This document shows positions 1-6,063 of a DNA stretch of 8,346 nt, one piece after another. Below the pieces are notes generated by a model, which saw only the letters and a list, made by a program, of their open reading frames with translations, was not told the DNA's origin and did not search any database. The position numbers were made by a program, and so were the translations under genes. The first letter of the stretch is position 1, and each line of letters opens with the position of its first letter. Source of the DNA: Acidobacteriota bacterium (lineage in GTDB: Bacteria > Acidobacteriota > UBA6911 > RPQK01 > JADFOI01); the NCBI GenBank assembly GCA_029942065.1, contig JAPYTY010000084.1, forward strand, positions 1 through 8,346, in the 5' to 3' direction.

Positions 1-1376
1 TCTATCTGGTGGCGGCCGTCCTCTTTATCCTGGGGTTGAAAGGCCTCTCCCATCCGCGTACGGCCGTGCGTGGGAACCTGATGGGATCTGCCGGAATGCT
101 GCTGGCGGTGGTGGTGACTCTGCTGGACCAGCGCATCGTCAGCTTCCAGATTATTCTGGCAGGCCTGGTGGTGGGAGGGCTGATCGGCGGCATCCTGGCC
201 GCTCGCGTGGCCATGACCTCCATGCCCCAGATGGTAGCCGTCTTCAACGGCTTCGGCGGAGCGGCCTCGGCGGTGGCGGTGGGAGCCGTTGTGGAGGAGG
301 CTCTGGCCAGAGGAATGATCGAGCAGCTAACATCGGCTCAATTCACGGTCGCAAGCGCAGCCTCAGGCATGATCGGAGCGGTCACCTTCACCGGGAGCAT
401 GATCGCTTTCACCAAGCTTCAGGGACTCATCCTGGAGAAACCCTTTCTCTTCCCGGGCCGACATGTCGTGAACCTGATGCTTCTGGTGGGGAGTCTCGGG
501 TTGAGTGGCTGGTTCGTTGCCGATCCGTCCTCGTCGCTGAGCTTCTGGCTCATGATCGCCGCCGCTTCAGTCCTGGGAATCCTGCTGGTCGTCCCCATCG
601 GGGGAGCCGACATGCCGGTGGTCATCGCCCTGCTGAACTCCTATTCGGGTCTGGCCGCTGCCGGAGTGGGATGGGTCCTCAACAACAGCGTTCTGATCAT
701 CGCGGGTTCGCTGGTGGGGGCGGCCGGTTTTATCCTGACCAGCCTGATGTGCCGCGCCATGAACCGCTCCCTGACCAACGTCATGTTCGCCGGGGTGGGA
801 GCCACCATCAGCAAGTCGGACGAAGAAGACATCTACACAGGCAAGATCAAGTCCGCTTCGGCTGAAGATGTGGCCATGATGCTGGACGGTGCCCGTCGGG
901 TGGTGATTGTCCCCGGATACGGAATGGCGGTGGCCCAGGCTCAGTACGTGGTGCACGATCTGACCCAGCTTCTGGAATCGAAAGATGTGGAGGTGGAATT
1001 CGCGATCCATCCCGTGGCCGGGAGGATGCCGGGACACATGAACGTTCTGCTGGCGGAGGCCAGCATTCCCTACGACAAGCTGCTGGAGATGGATGTCATC
1101 AATCCCAGCTTCCAGCAGACCGATGTGACCCTGGTGATCGGAGCCAATGACGTGGTCAATCCCCTGGCACGAGAGGACGACCCCTCGATTCCCATCGCCG
1201 GCATGCCCATTCTGGATGTGGACCAATCCCGCTCGGTGGTGATCGTGAAGCGGAGCCTCAGTCCCGGCTTTGCCGGTATCGCCAATCCCCTTTTTGCCGC
1301 CGACAACACGGTCATGCTGTTTGGAGACGCCAAGCAGGTGGCCATGGATCTGCTGGCGGCAATGAAGCAAGGGTAG
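1..1376 (+). CDS. pntB: NAD(P) transhydrogenase subunit beta (5' end outside window)
   Basis: Inner-membrane subunit of the proton-translocating transhydrogenase, which moves hydride between NADH and NADP+ at the cost of the proton gradient. The reading frame is open to the left edge (codons from base 3 give Tyr-Leu before the GTG at 9), so that GTG is probably an internal Val and only a few N-terminal residues are missing. Numbering from the GTG, residues 1-265 hold a series of hydrophobic helices (domain II), then a linker, then the NADP(H)-binding domain III at about 290-455. Domain III shows the family hallmarks: GYGMAVAQAQ (303-312), HPVAGRMPGHMNVLLAEA (334-351), GANDVVNP (378-385), KRS (414-416) and GDAK near the end. 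The visible 455 residues fit the roughly 460 of E. coli PntB. At the place where E. coli has the proton-path His (HSF), this protein reads NGF (80-82), a variant I recall as common outside enterobacteria. The stop is TAG. pntA should lie just upstream. The gene is convergent with the next one. Confidence 0.97.
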   Translation, partial: YLVAAVLFILGLKGLSHPRTAVRGNLMGSAGMLLAVVVTLLDQRIVSFQIILAGLVVGGLIGGILAARVAMTSMPQMVAVFNGFGGAASAVAVGAVVEEALARGMIEQLTSAQFTVASAASGMIGAVTFTGSMIAFTKLQGLILEKPFLFPGRHVVNLMLLVGSLGLSGWFVADPSSSLSFWLMIAAASVLGILLVVPIGGADMPVVIALLNSYSGLAAAGVGWVLNNSVLIIAGSLVGAAGFILTSLMCRAMNRSLTNVMFAGVGATISKSDEEDIYTGKIKSASAEDVAMMLDGARRVVIVPGYGMAVAQAQYVVHDLTQLLESKDVEVEFAIHPVAGRMPGHMNVLLAEASIPYDKLLEMDVINPSFQQTDVTLVIGANDVVNPLAREDDPSIPIAGMPILDVDQSRSVVIVKRSLSPGFAGIANPLFAADNTVMLFGDAKQVAMDLLAAMKQG

Positions 1377-1414
1377 GGGCTGCTTTCGTGCTGTCGTGCT
1401 CTTGTAGCGGCTCT

Positions 1415-1610
1415 CCGGAATCGGCGCGGATCTTTGACCTTCCTTTCGTGAAACGTGGAACCTGGAACGTGGAACGCGCTGGTCGAAGACCAGCGTCCGA
1501 GGCGCCTCCCACACTCCCGGAATTATCTCCTGAACTCGTTGGGATTACTGACGAACGCCCTTCCTAGCTTCGCAGTCCTTGCTGTGGGCGCACTCGGTGC
1601 GCCCCTACAC
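1415..1610 (+). repeat. Modular intergenic repeat cluster, copy 1
   Basis: The modules occur in the order D-A-C-B. D (1415-1427) is ccggaatcggcgc. A (1448-1496) has three tandem heptamers, GTGGAAC, CTGGAAC, GTGGAAC (1455-1475), running into a perfect 8-bp stem with a GAA loop (1477-1495). C (1499-1520) begins with the palindrome gaggcgcctc. B (1568-1610) is 43 nt and contains the 19-nt palindrome GGGCGCAC-TCG-GTGCGCCC (1586-1604). Each module has a counterpart in inverted orientation at 5861-6033. I aligned B by eye and find 40 of 43 bases identical; D is identical and C differs by one C. Such hairpin units resemble REP-like or decayed MITE-like intergenic elements; the family identity is not established here. 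Confidence 0.8.
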
Positions 1611-1625
1611 TCACCTTCCCGGCCT

Positions 1626-1640
1626 CGCTCCGAAGGAGCG
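1626..1640. repeat. Short hairpin CGCTCC-GAA-GGAGCG
   Basis: A perfect 6-bp inverted repeat around a GAA triplet. It has the same design as the 1477-1495 hairpin, a GC-rich stem closed over GAA, but a different stem sequence. It sits between module B and the T/G-rich repeat. On neither strand is it followed by a T run, so I read it as part of the repeat cluster and not as a terminator. Confidence 0.6.
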
Positions 1641-1650
1641 CAATGAGTTG

Positions 1651-1707
1651 GTCTTCTTTGTGTCTTTGTGTCTCTGTGGTGAATTCTCTTCTTGGTGCCT
1701 TGGTGGT
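1651..1707 (-). repeat. ACACAAAG-type intergenic repeat
   Basis: On the minus strand this reads as A/C-rich text: CACCAAGGCACCAAG, then a linker with GAATTC, then CACCACAGAGACACAAAG followed by a second ACACAAAG. The octamer ACACAAAG is repeated in tandem and the CACCAAG unit is a diverged cousin. I recall very similar text as a dispersed intergenic repeat in many unrelated bacterial genomes, where it gives rise to spurious 'HRDTKTQR'-type predicted proteins; that recollection is unchecked here. It begins 15 nt beyond the stop codon of the DUF5916 gene and so would lie in its 3' untranslated region. A ten-base piece (ttctttgtgt) recurs at 5829-5838. Confidence 0.6.
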
Positions 1708-1722
1708 GAGGGCCTCTGAAAA

Positions 1723-3015
1723 TCAAAAATCGAACAGGTAGGTAAACTTGGCAACCAGGGCCCGTTCCAGGACCTCTCCGGTCGAGGAGCGCCGCTCGTT
1801 GTAGACCAGGAAAATATCACTCAGCGGCTTGTAGATGAAATTGAAACGGATGTTGCTGGAGATTTCCTTCACCGTGCTGTTGTACTGAACCAGCGCGTTC
1901 AAGAACATCCTGGTGTTGAAGGAATAACGCAGGCGAGTGGTGAGCAGATCGGTATCGAAATCTCCGGAAGGGAGAGTGATGTTGGAGTGATTCCAGGAAA
2001 CATCGGCAGCAAATTGATAGCTCGGCTGAAAAAGGAGTCGGGTCTGGAAGGAACTTCGATCTCCGTTCCAAAACTCACCCGTGCCCGCCCTCAGCTCGGT
2101 GCTGAACATGCGGCTTCGGTCACTCGTAAAGTAGACTCGGTACTCGGCAAAATCGTAGTCTCCCGCCGGGATCATCTGATCAGATCGAATCTCAAAGGGC
2201 TCATCCAGTCGCTCGAAGCGGGCCTCACGCCCGATCCATAGGTTGGTGCCGTTTTGTAACTCGGCGGCGAAACCCAATTCCAGATTTCGAGTGACCAGAA
2301 GATTCTCCTGATCGGTGATGTGTTCCACCTCCACGGTCGGCCTGAACTCTCGTATCCGGGGCATCCGCTCGCCCGGCCTGGGATGCACACCAAATCGCCC
2401 ACTGCTCTTTCGAATTCCCCGGCGGGGAGCAAAGCCCACCTCAGGATTGAATTGGTCCTGGATGGTCAGGTACTGCGCCTCGATCTCCCAGAAACGATCG
2501 ACCCAACCTACGCTCATTTCCGCCGCTGCTTCATCGCCGCTGATTCCCATCGTATCCGTTTTCAGGAGAAAGGAAGAAACCTCCAGATAGGTGAAGAACT
2601 TGAAATTAGCATCGACGCCGTAGGTACGGTTGAAGTCCCCGCCGTCGACCTGCTTGTTGATAAAGATAGCGCCGATATCGGAGTTCCGAAGGATGTCCCG
2701 GCGCACCCGCGCAACCGAAAAATTGGTCGAGAAAATACCTTCGGCATCATCGGCCTGCATGGTCAGAACCCCGACTCGATATTTTCCCACACTCCCGCTC
2801 AATCGAGCGCCTCCCAGAATCGGCACCAGCCGCCCGGTTGAAATACCGATGCGACGGCTGAAAAAGGGAATAATCTCACTCCCACCGGAGGCCTGCCAGC
2901 CTCGGACCGTCCTCCCGAATTGGAAGATGGGAGCATTTTCCAGGAAGAACTCACGCTTCTCCGGGAAGAAGAGACTGAATCGAGTCAGATTGACCTGCTG
3001 TGCATCCGCTTCGAC
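1723..3015 (-). pseudogene. C-terminal half of the interrupted gene: DUF5916 beta barrel
   Basis: This is open reading frame downstream of the TAG, continuing the protein with VEADAQQVNLTRF, then LFFPEKREFFLENAPIF, a strongly conserved stretch of the family, and then alternating aromatic and polar strands to FTYLFDF. It has no signal peptide. The first plausible internal start (GTG at 2826) lies within the barrel and has no Shine-Dalgarno sequence upstream, so separate translation looks unlikely and would not give an exported protein. It would be made only by readthrough of the TAG or if the TAG is an assembly error. Confidence 0.7.
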
Positions 3016-3018
3016 CTA
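3016..3018 (-). other. In-frame amber codon replacing a conserved Gln
   Basis: The plus strand reads CTA, so the gene reads TAG between GCT (Ala290) and GTC (Val292). Family members as I know them have Gln here (DFAQVEAD), encoded by CAG or CAA, and CAG is one transition away from TAG. The next codon starts with G and the flanking sequence shows no obvious readthrough stem-loop. The other complete genes in the window end in TAG (pntB, panE-like, PD40), TAA (thiamine enzyme, methyltransferase) or TGA (this gene), so general reassignment of TAG in this organism is unlikely. Confidence 0.8.
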
Positions 3019-3888
3019 AGCAAAGTCGGTGTTGACCGTCAAATCCAGGGTCATACCCGAAGTGACCCCATATTTGAGGTCTATTCCCAGTTCGGGAAGA
3101 AAATCCACGTCATCTCCCTGCCGTCGAACCAGAGGTGCGGACAGATAGGGCTTGAGATAGAGATTCCGACCTTGACGAACACCGCTCATGCCATGGAGGG
3201 ACCCGGCCATGGAGACTCGATTCAAACGAAAGGGAACGGGAATCGGGGACCAGTGAGATTGCTCATTTTTCCTGCGAACTCTGCGCAGAAAATTCACACC
3301 CCAAACCTGATCCTCGTCCTTCCGAAAGCGCAGGCTCTTGAAAGGAATCGCCATCTCGGCCTGCCAGCCCTGCTTGGTGATTTTACTCCTCACGTCCCAG
3401 CTGACATCCCAGTCGAAATTATTGGTGGTTCCGTCCCCGCCCACCTGGCCATCTCGCTTGGCTCCCTTGGGATTGGTACTGAACAAAAAACCGTTGCGGT
3501 TGTCATCGAAAGTATCCAGGAGAACGCCAAAAACATCGTTCTCAAATGGGGGGAAGTCCCTTCGGACATCGTTGAACACCAGGCCCTTTTCACCGGCTGA
3601 ATCGAAGCAGTAGATTCCAATGTAAAGATTGTCGTCGTCGTAGAGCAGCCGGACCTCGGTGCGCTCGCTGGCGGACTCGCCGATAAACGGTTCCTGCTGG
3701 GTGAAATCGAAGATAGGCTCGGCCTGCTGCCATTCCGGTTCATCCATTTCACCATCGATGACGATATCGGCCTCGATACGAGCGGCTGAGATCTGCCGAT
3801 CCAGTTCAGGGTTGAGCAGTTCACCGCCGGCCCTCACCTCAGGGGAGATCAGGGCCAGGGTGGTCAAAAGAAATAATTTCAAACGCAA
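3016..3888 (-). CDS. N-terminal half of the interrupted gene: secreted CBM9-like domain protein
   Basis: This is the product ribosomes would make if the TAG is read as stop: 290 residues. It has a Sec signal peptide (1-20), a complete CBM9-like fold (about 35-225) and only the first strands of the barrel (YLKPYLSAP at 244-252 and LGIDLKYGVTSGMTLDLTV near the end). It would be exported, but it lacks the bulk of the barrel and the C-terminal Phe needed for outer-membrane insertion, so it would end up as a periplasmic fragment or be degraded. The first in-frame ATG is at residue 48, inside the CBM9 motif, so the TTG at 3888 (or the TTG two codons later) is the only start that keeps the signal peptide. 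Confidence 0.7.
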   Translation of the reverse strand: MRLKLFLLTTLALISPEVRAGGELLNPELDRQISAARIEADIVIDGEMDEPEWQQAEPIFDFTQQEPFIGESASERTEVRLLYDDDNLYIGIYCFDSAGEKGLVFNDVRRDFPPFENDVFGVLLDTFDDNRNGFLFSTNPKGAKRDGQVGGDGTTNNFDWDVSWDVRSKITKQGWQAEMAIPFKSLRFRKDEDQVWGVNFLRRVRRKNEQSHWSPIPVPFRLNRVSMAGSLHGMSGVRQGRNLYLKPYLSAPLVRRQGDDVDFLPELGIDLKYGVTSGMTLDLTVNTDFA

Positions 3889-3900
3889 AGAACGTTCCGG

Positions 3901-5781
3901 TTAGGATTCGTGCACGGACGGGGTCCAGGGTTCTTCGTCCCAGCCCACTCCCGTGCGCGCCACCTGGGCGTCGATCAGATAGGACTTCCCTTCCGCGTTG
4001 GCCCGCCGTGCCCGTTTGAGGGCCTCCTGCAGTTCAGCCGGATTGTTGGCCACCTCGCCCTCCACTCCAAAGCCCTTGGCGATATAGGCCATGTTCATAT
4101 CCGGCTTCCCCATATAGTCGCAGAAATAGCGGCGTTCCTGGACCATGCGGCTGTCGGGAACCGCTGCGATGACCCGGTTGTGAGGGCCGGCGTAGGAATG
4201 GTTGTTGTAAACCACCACGATGGTCGGCAACTCCAGGCGGGCCATGTTCCACAGACCCGTAGGACCAAAGACAAAGGCCCCGTCTCCGGACAGACAGATC
4301 ACCTGCTGGTCGGGCCGGGCCAGCTTGACCCCCGCAGCCTTTCCGGTTCCCGCTCCCAGATGTCCGCCGTAGCGGTGGAACCACTCGCGTCCGCCCAGAG
4401 GGTTGAAGCCCAGAAAGTGTTTACCTCCCACCGACGATTCATCCACGAAGCAGGCATCCTTATCGGCGAACTGCGCGATTTCATAGGTGACCCGGTCAGA
4501 AATCATGGGACTGTTGTCCCAATCCGGGTTCCGGGTCATCACCGGCCACAGTTCCCGAGCCCGATCGGTGTAGGCCCGCACCTGCTCGGCTCTCTCCTGA
4601 CCCTGTTGGCGAATGGCCGGAGTCATGAGGTCCTCCAGCGCCGCCAGCAGGTCATCCAGGCCATAACCCACATCGGCGACCAGCGGAACATCGGTGGTGA
4701 TCACGTTCCCCATGCTGTCGCTGTCATTGCGCAGATCAATGAACTTGACGTCGCGTGGAACCATGGGAGCGGACCCGAAATGATGAAGCTTGTTCCCCAC
4801 GTTGATGACCAGGTCGGGTTTCTGGGTGCGCATGGCGCTGCCTCCAACCCACAAGGGGTGGGGCTGAGGAAAGTTGGCAAACACCTGGCGAGGCTGGGTG
4901 ACCGGCATGCCCAGAAGTTCGGCCAACCGAACCGCCTTGTCCACCACTTTGCCCTTGTAGAGCTCGTCTCCCACGAATAACATGGGACGTTCCGCTTCCA
5001 CCAGCAACCGGGCCGCCCGCTCTACCTCCCGGGGGTTGGGCCGGATTCGCATGCGGGGATCCACCATTCTGTGGGAGATGACCTCCGATCGTGACTGCTC
5101 GCCCGTGAAGTCGCTGTGCCAGGTGGCATAGGTTGGCCCCCAGGGAGGCGTCCAGGCCACCTTGAAGGCCCGACGGACGGTCTCCGGAATCATGTCGGGC
5201 CGACGCGCACTCCAGTGCCATTTGGTGATGGGAGCCACGATCTCCTCCTGGTACATCACCTCTTCGAACCCATCGCGTCCCGCTCGGGTGCTCTGATCGG
5301 CCCGATAGCTGTAAAAAACCAGCGGAGTTTGCTCTTTCCAGGCGTTGTACATCTGCCCGATGGCGTTGGCCATCCCCACGATGGCCGCCTGCATCACCAC
5401 GGCGGGCTCGCCGGAGGCTTGGATGTAGCCCATGGCCATGGCCGCTCCCGGGCCCTCATGGGGGGTCAGGATATAGGTCAGCTCAGGCCGGTCCACCAGT
5501 GCCTCATAGAAGTAGGCATCCGAGCTGGCCGAATTGCCGAAGACGTACTTCACGCCCGAGGCGATCAACTGCTCGGCAAAGGCCTCCCCGCCCGTCCCCT
5601 CAAAGATTTTCACATCCTCGGGCGTGACATCCGCTTCTCCGGTTTCCCCATAGGCCAGGGGAGTCAGCGACTGAACCATCGACTGCGCCGCCGCCAGGGT
5701 GACTCCGGTTTTCACCAGCCGGTTCACGAATCCCCTTCGGGATATGGTTTTGGATAAATACTGGGCCACCAGTTCTTTCAT
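3901..5781 (-). CDS. Tat-exported thiamine diphosphate-dependent enzyme (acetolactate synthase/benzoylformate decarboxylase type)
   Basis: A full-length three-domain thiamine diphosphate enzyme of 626 residues that would act on 2-keto acids or similar substrates; the actual reaction is unknown. The N-terminus carries a twin-arginine signal, SRRGFV (14-19), then a mildly hydrophobic stretch VKTGVTLAAAQSMV and a possible cleavage or anchor region near PLAYG (41-45), so export of the folded, cofactor-loaded enzyme to the periplasm is predicted. The pyrimidine-binding domain (about 57-235) has HEGPGAAMAMGY (108-119), with Glu109 at the position of the catalytic Glu that activates the cofactor. 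The central domain spans about 250-385. The diphosphate domain (about 430-600) has GDG (499-501) followed, after 24 residues, by NN (526-527), the Mg/diphosphate motif. It begins at ATG with AAGGAG 7 nt upstream. The DUF5916 gene follows 12 nt after its TAA. Acetolactate synthase proper would normally be cytoplasmic and lack this signal, so I assign no gene symbol. Confidence 0.9.
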   Translation of the reverse strand: MKELVAQYLSKTISRRGFVNRLVKTGVTLAAAQSMVQSLTPLAYGETGEADVTPEDVKIFEGTGGEAFAEQLIASGVKYVFGNSASSDAYFYEALVDRPELTYILTPHEGPGAAMAMGYIQASGEPAVVMQAAIVGMANAIGQMYNAWKEQTPLVFYSYRADQSTRAGRDGFEEVMYQEEIVAPITKWHWSARRPDMIPETVRRAFKVAWTPPWGPTYATWHSDFTGEQSRSEVISHRMVDPRMRIRPNPREVERAARLLVEAERPMLFVGDELYKGKVVDKAVRLAELLGMPVTQPRQVFANFPQPHPLWVGGSAMRTQKPDLVINVGNKLHHFGSAPMVPRDVKFIDLRNDSDSMGNVITTDVPLVADVGYGLDDLLAALEDLMTPAIRQQGQERAEQVRAYTDRARELWPVMTRNPDWDNSPMISDRVTYEIAQFADKDACFVDESSVGGKHFLGFNPLGGREWFHRYGGHLGAGTGKAAGVKLARPDQQVICLSGDGAFVFGPTGLWNMARLELPTIVVVYNNHSYAGPHNRVIAAVPDSRMVQERRYFCDYMGKPDMNMAYIAKGFGVEGEVANNPAELQEALKRARRANAEGKSYLIDAQVARTGVGWDEEPWTPSVHES

Positions 5782-5788
5782 CGGTTCT

Positions 5789-5794
5789 CTCCTT
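5789..5794 (-). promoter_or_regulatory. Ribosome binding site of the Tat enzyme
   Basis: AAGGAG on the minus strand, 7 nt before the ATG at 5781. It supports the start that includes the twin-arginine signal, which matters because the export prediction depends on that N-terminus. Confidence 0.8.
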
Positions 5795-5860
5795 TGCTGT
5801 TTACCTGGACTATTATCTCAATCCTAAGTTCTTTGTGTGACTGAAGGCAATAGGAAAGAA

Positions 5861-5881
5861 GCGCCGGCCTTTGGCCGGCGC
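5861..5881 (-). terminator. Possible terminator hairpin after the panE-like gene
   Basis: A perfect inverted repeat GCGCCGGCC-AAA-GGCCGGCGC, followed on the minus strand by TTCTTTCC. The stem is very strong and the tail is T-rich but interrupted, so it could end transcription arriving from the panE-like operon about 180 nt upstream and insulate the thiamine enzyme gene. Because the same position in copy 1 of the repeat also carries a hairpin of another sequence without a T tail, this may simply be the repeat's own stem. Confidence 0.35.
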
Positions 5882-6033
5882 GTTCCACGTTCCACGTTTC
5901 ATTTTGGCACGATCCTACAACCTGGTGTAGGGGCGCACTGAGTGCGCCCACAGCAAGAACTGTGAAGCCAAGGAGGGTGCTTCCAGAATGGAGAGTCCGG
6001 AGTGTGGGAGGCGCCTCAGTGCGCCGATTCCGG
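5861..6033 (-). repeat. Modular intergenic repeat cluster, copy 2 (inverted, reordered)
   Basis: Read on the minus strand the module order is D (6033-6021), C (6017-5997), B (5967-5925), A (5903-5861); in copy 1 the order is D-A-C-B, so module A has changed place. B contains the perfect palindrome GGGCGCACT-G-AGTGCGCCC (5931-5949). A has two GTGGAAC heptamers instead of three and ends in a perfect 9-bp stem with a 3-nt loop (5861-5881). The A stem differs from the stem of copy 1, while the heptamers and the joining CGCGC are kept. A further 5-bp stem (6010-6014 with 6021-6025) joins C and D. The cluster lies opposite in orientation to copy 1, with the two-gene unit 1723-5781 between them. Confidence 0.8.
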
Positions 6034-6063
6034 CCGACTGCACCACAGCACCCGGCCGCGCCT

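Larger units (their letters stand above)
1377..1722. other. Convergent intergenic gap filled with small repeats
   Basis: These 346 bases lie between the ends of two convergent genes and I find no credible coding sequence in them. They hold four short modules shared with the gap at 5782-6063, three GC-rich hairpins with 3-nt loops (1477-1495, 1586-1604, 1626-1640) and a T/G-rich repeat at 1651-1707. None of the hairpins is followed on either strand by a clean T run, so no confident factor-independent terminator can be named for either flanking gene. Short open frames here translate to low-complexity peptides such as AVGALGAPLH and HRDTKTQRR, which come from the repeats and not from genes. Confidence 0.8.
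1723..3888 (-). pseudogene. CBM9/DUF5916-family outer-membrane protein, interrupted by one in-frame TAG
   Basis: This is one gene of 721 codon positions plus the TGA stop, broken only by TAG at codon 291. Residues 1-20 are a Sec signal peptide (hydrophobic LFLLTTLALI, likely cut after VRA). Residues about 35-225 form a CBM9-like domain with the hallmark IDGEMDEPEW (44-53), a strand region NDVFGVLLDTFDDNRNGF (117-134) and a WQAEMAIPFKSLRF segment (175-188). From about 240 onward the protein is a DUF5916-type beta barrel of alternating strands ending FTYLFDF, with the terminal Phe typical of outer-membrane barrels. The family signature around the break normally reads DFAQVEAD; here it is DFA-stop-VEAD, so CAG to TAG is the simplest explanation. 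There is no frameshift and no other stop in the 430 codons that follow. The start is TTG, 12 nt after the stop of the upstream enzyme gene and in the same frame, with only a weak GGAACG-like ribosome site. The function is probably envelope binding or transport; the substrate is unknown. It may be a young pseudogene, a sequencing error or a readthrough gene. Confidence 0.85.
5782..6063. other. Intergenic gap with repeats and the likely promoter region of the Tat enzyme
   Basis: These 282 bases separate two minus-strand genes. The half next to the panE-like gene (5861-6033) is made of the modular repeats. The remaining ~80 bases before the thiamine enzyme are more A/T-rich and contain, on the minus strand, GATAAT (5812-5817) as a possible -10 box, but no convincing -35 box sits 16-18 nt from it. 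No open frame with gene-like character is present. Confidence 0.6.

Noticed and set aside
1477..1495. Hairpin as terminator of pntB
   Set aside because: The stem lies about 100 nt past the stop and is followed by tccgaggcgc, not a T run. It is better explained as part of repeat module A.
567..1514. Long open frame on the minus strand opposite pntB (315 codons)
   Set aside because: It lies antisense to a certain gene, its protein is His/Gln-rich with no recognisable domain, and it runs into repeat sequence. It is a by-product of GC-rich codon use.
1377..1722. CRISPR-like array or tRNA in the convergent gap
   Set aside because: The repeats are short, unequal and not regularly spaced, there are no cas genes, and no cloverleaf can be drawn.
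1523..1726. Small minus-strand open frame with HRDTKTQRR-like peptide
   Set aside because: It is a translation of the ACACAAAG repeat and palindromes, with low complexity and no ribosome site. I recall such peptides as common spurious predictions.
3016..3018. Reading the TAG as a genome-wide recoded sense codon
   Set aside because: TAG serves as the natural stop of pntB, the panE-like gene and the PD40 gene in this same window, each at the normal family length, so global reassignment is unlikely.
3910..4980. Long plus-strand open frame opposite the thiamine enzyme (356 codons)
   Set aside because: The enzyme on the other strand has all family motifs and a good ribosome site. This antisense protein is His/Gly/Val-rich with no domain.
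5812..5817. GATAAT as a -10 promoter box for the thiamine enzyme
   Set aside because: No credible -35 hexamer lies 16-18 nt upstream on the minus strand; the nearest TTGCCT is about 27 nt away. It is too weak to list as a promoter.
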